A DNA stretch of 42,111 bases from Gordonia soli NBRC 108243 (GTDB lineage: Bacteria > Actinomycetota > Actinomycetes > Mycobacteriales > Mycobacteriaceae), in assembly GCF_000334455.1 (NCBI RefSeq), contig NZ_BANX01000045.1, positions 1-42,111 on the forward strand. The letters are read 5' to 3'. A program made the translations under genes and the position numbers. Below, in pieces: positions 40,652 to 42,111 of this stretch (position 1 is the stretch's first letter; every line of letters begins with the position of its first letter). The notes beneath the pieces are model-generated. The model was not told the DNA's origin and did not search any database. It saw nothing but the letters and a program-made list of their open reading frames with translations.

Positions 40652-41647
40652 ATGCGCGAAGCTGTTGCCCGGCCGCCGCGACCACGTGGCGGGGGACGCG
40701 CCCGCACCAGGATCATCGCCGCAGCTGTTTCCCTGTTCACCGTCGTCGGACTCGTGGGAGTCGTCGGCGGCGGGCAGGCCGGAGCCCGGATCGGCGGTAC
40801 CCAGGTCGGTCTCCAGCAGTTCTATGTGAACGGCTGTGGGATGCCGAACGTCAAGGTGCGTGCCTGGAAGCGTCCCGGCAACTACAAGACGGTCATCCTC
40901 CTCGACGGCATGCGTGCCCAGTACGACTACAGCGGCTGGGAGATCAACTCCAACGTCCAGGAGATGGTGCGGTCCGGCGTGAACGTCGTCGAGCCCATCG
41001 GTGGACCGGCGAGCTTCTACTCCGACTGGGATGCCCCCTCCAACTTCAACGGGCAGAAGTACACCTACAAGTGGAACTGCGTCATCACCAACACCTTGGT
41101 GCGTGCACTCGACGCCCGGGGGTTCCGTGTCGGCGCGAGCCGCAAGTACGCCGTCGCCGGTCTGTCCATGGGTGGTAACGCCGCCCTGGTGATCGGTGCG
41201 CAGAACCGCCGCAACTTCGACCGCGCCGCGTCGCTGTCGGGCTACAACTTCCTGAACGCTCCCGGTATGCGTACCGCGCTGCGTCTGGCGATGTTCGACG
41301 TCGACCCGAAGCCGTGGAACATCGACAGCATGTGGGGACCGCCGTGGAGCGTCCGCTGGTTCCAGAACGACCCGCTGCTCAACATCAACCGCATGCAGGG
41401 CATGAAGGTCTTCATCGGTTCGGGTAACGGCCTCTTCGGCAGGTACAACGCCCTTCCGAACGTCTTCGACGACCTCTTCAAGGGCTCGACACTGGAGATC
41501 CTCGCCTTCACGCAGACCAAGGCCTTCGAGGCCGCGGCAGCGCTGCAGGGCCTGCCGGTCATGACCTACTACGCCAACGGCACCCACGCCTGGGGCTACT
41601 GGCAGGACATGCTCTGGAACGCCAAGAACCGAGGCTTCTTCCGCTGA
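40652..41647 (+). CDS. Exported mycolyltransferase (antigen 85 family)
   Basis: The 331-residue protein has a signal peptide (MREAVARPPRPRGGGRARTRIIAAAVSLFTVVGLVGVVGGGQAGA) and an Ag85-type alpha/beta hydrolase domain. Visible motifs are ILLDGMRAQYDYSGWEIN, PIGGPASFYSDWDAP, nucleophile GLSMGGNAAL, and the terminal His in NGTHAWGYW, with an acidic partner probably at Glu in STLEILAF. Ag85 enzymes transfer mycolic acids from trehalose monomycolate to arabinogalactan or to another trehalose monomycolate. The gene follows aftB as fbpA (Rv3804c) does. GAGGAG lies before the ATG. The leader is long and structured. Confidence 0.95.
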   Translation: MREAVARPPRPRGGGRARTRIIAAAVSLFTVVGLVGVVGGGQAGARIGGTQVGLQQFYVNGCGMPNVKVRAWKRPGNYKTVILLDGMRAQYDYSGWEINSNVQEMVRSGVNVVEPIGGPASFYSDWDAPSNFNGQKYTYKWNCVITNTLVRALDARGFRVGASRKYAVAGLSMGGNAALVIGAQNRRNFDRAASLSGYNFLNAPGMRTALRLAMFDVDPKPWNIDSMWGPPWSVRWFQNDPLLNINRMQGMKVFIGSGNGLFGRYNALPNVFDDLFKGSTLEILAFTQTKAFEAAAALQGLPVMTYYANGTHAWGYWQDMLWNAKNRGFFR

Positions 41648-41675
41648 TTTCTCAGCGCTAGATCGCACCGTCACC

Positions 41676-41705
41676 GAACCCCGCCCGGATTTCCGGGCGG
41701 GGTTC
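41676..41705 (+). terminator. Strong intrinsic-type terminator hairpin
   Basis: GAACCCCGCCCGG and CCGGGCGGGGTTC form a perfect 13-bp stem with a 4-base loop (ATTT; the closing A-T could extend it to 14 bp). It starts 28 bp after the mycolyltransferase stop. No T-run follows, which is usual in high-GC actinobacteria. Confidence 0.85.
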
Positions 41706-41746
41706 GATGCTGTCTGCGGTCCTCCCCTTCTGCCCTTGGCATCGGA

Positions 41747-41770
41747 GTCACATCAATCCCACGTGTCACA
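41747..41770 (+). promoter_or_regulatory. GTCACA boxes upstream of the last gene (MtrA-box-like)
   Basis: GTCACA at 41747 and GTCACAGCG at 41765 are 18 bp apart (two 9-bp steps), with the weaker ATCCCA at 41756 in phase. Another GTCACG is at 41793 out of phase. The arrangement resembles the array at 31668. Confidence 0.5.
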
Positions 41771-41911
41771 GCGTGGCGCGCACACATCAGCCGTCACGGC
41801 GTGTAAGAAACACCTGAGGCTTTTGTTGTTGATGATGCGAGTGTGACTGATGGGGAATCAGTGGCCAGTTCGTCGAGAACGTCAGCGAACCGTGGCGAAG
41901 GAGTGCGCAGG

Positions 41912-42111
41912 ATGTGGGCAGTGGTGCCGAGAGTGCGTCGGTGGGTGGCCTCACCGACAACGGACGGACGTGACATGCGTCCGGTGATCAAGCGTCGACG
42001 CGTCATGGCGACGACCGTCGGAGCCGTGGCGATGGTCGGCGCGTTGGGCGTCTCCGGTCTGGTACCTGCGGGTGCCGCCCCGGCCCCCGCCGAGCGTCCC
42101 CCGGCCCCTGC
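41912..42111 (+). CDS. Start of an exported protein, possibly a second mycolyltransferase
   Basis: An ATG at 41912, with AAGGAG eight bases before it, opens a frame to the window edge. It gives a long basic N-terminus (MWAVVPRVRRWVASPTT), then a signal peptide core (RRRVMATTVGAVAMVGALGVSGLVPAGAAPA) and a Pro/Ala-rich start of the mature protein. ATG at 41975 would give a shorter, more ordinary signal peptide. Its position after an Ag85 gene matches Rv3803c (fbpD/MPT51), suggesting another mycolyltransferase, but no catalytic part is in the window. Confidence 0.6.
   Translation, partial: MWAVVPRVRRWVASPTTDGRDMRPVIKRRRVMATTVGAVAMVGALGVSGLVPAGAAPAPAERPPAP

Noticed and set aside
1..42111. CRISPR array, rRNA or tRNA genes
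   Set aside because: No regularly spaced repeats of CRISPR length and no tRNA- or rRNA-like stretch was seen; gaps between genes are mostly under 350 bp.

Overview
The window is high-GC actinobacterial DNA whose gene content points to the mycolic-acid bacteria (Mycobacteriales), most likely Gordonia or a close relative. The right third carries the core arabinogalactan/mycolate locus: glf, glfT2, a PAP2 phosphatase, a UbiA-type phosphoribosyltransferase, aftB and Ag85-type mycolyltransferases. From memory, the overall order follows Mycobacterium tuberculosis Rv3839 to Rv3804c, with insertions. The genus is an inference; no ribosomal RNA is present.

Layout. (1) 1-7.2 kb, conserved housekeeping block: a partial Pro/Arg-rich gene, a CPBP protease, an Rv3839-like DUF2470 gene with an IdeR/DtxR-type iron box, pheA and a histidine phosphatase (overlapping), a zincin-like protein, a septum-formation-domain membrane protein, an ankyrin protein and serS. 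(2) 7.2-18.6 kb, mixed accessory block: a 51-residue membrane protein, a DMT-type membrane protein, a VOC protein, a DUF222/HNH protein, a small conserved protein flanked by an unusual repeat family, a NarL-type two-component system, a secreted lipase, a secreted cupin, a TetR regulator beside an 18-bp perfect palindrome, and an MBL-Rieske fusion (Rv3818-like). (3) 18.7-21.2 kb: two tandem PlsC-type acyltransferases and a HAD phosphatase. (4) 21.3-29.5 kb, a catabolic island between the Rv3813c-like and Rv3811-like genes: a haloalkane-dehalogenase-like hydrolase; a tightly overlapping acyl-CoA-dehydrogenase-like / SDR / short LLM-like / LLM monooxygenase operon; a divergent LysR regulator; and an ALDH plus two AhpD/CMD proteins. 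(5) 29.7-42.1 kb, cell envelope block: a PGRP amidase, a SpoIID-LGFP protein, the galactan/arabinan genes, a mycolyltransferase with a long structured leader, and the start of another exported protein.

How the genes fit together. UbiA makes decaprenyl-phosphoryl-phosphoribose and the PAP2 protein is the candidate phosphatase for the next step towards the arabinose donor. Glf supplies UDP-galactofuranose to GlfT2, AftB caps arabinan, and the Ag85 enzyme loads mycolates. The amidase and SpoIID proteins act on peptidoglycan. A five-unit, 9-bp-period GTCACA array before the SpoIID gene, and related boxes before the last gene, suggest MtrA-type control of wall remodelling.

The most unusual signals are four. 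In the catabolic island, the full-size LLM enzyme lacks the internal segment that its 190-residue operon partner carries, suggesting a two-subunit flavin monooxygenase. The GTCACA array stands out before the SpoIID gene. A repeat family of paired 12-bp motifs spaced 21 bp lies around a 65-bp hairpin at 10.66-11.28 kb. A perfect inverted repeat sits in the mycolyltransferase leader.
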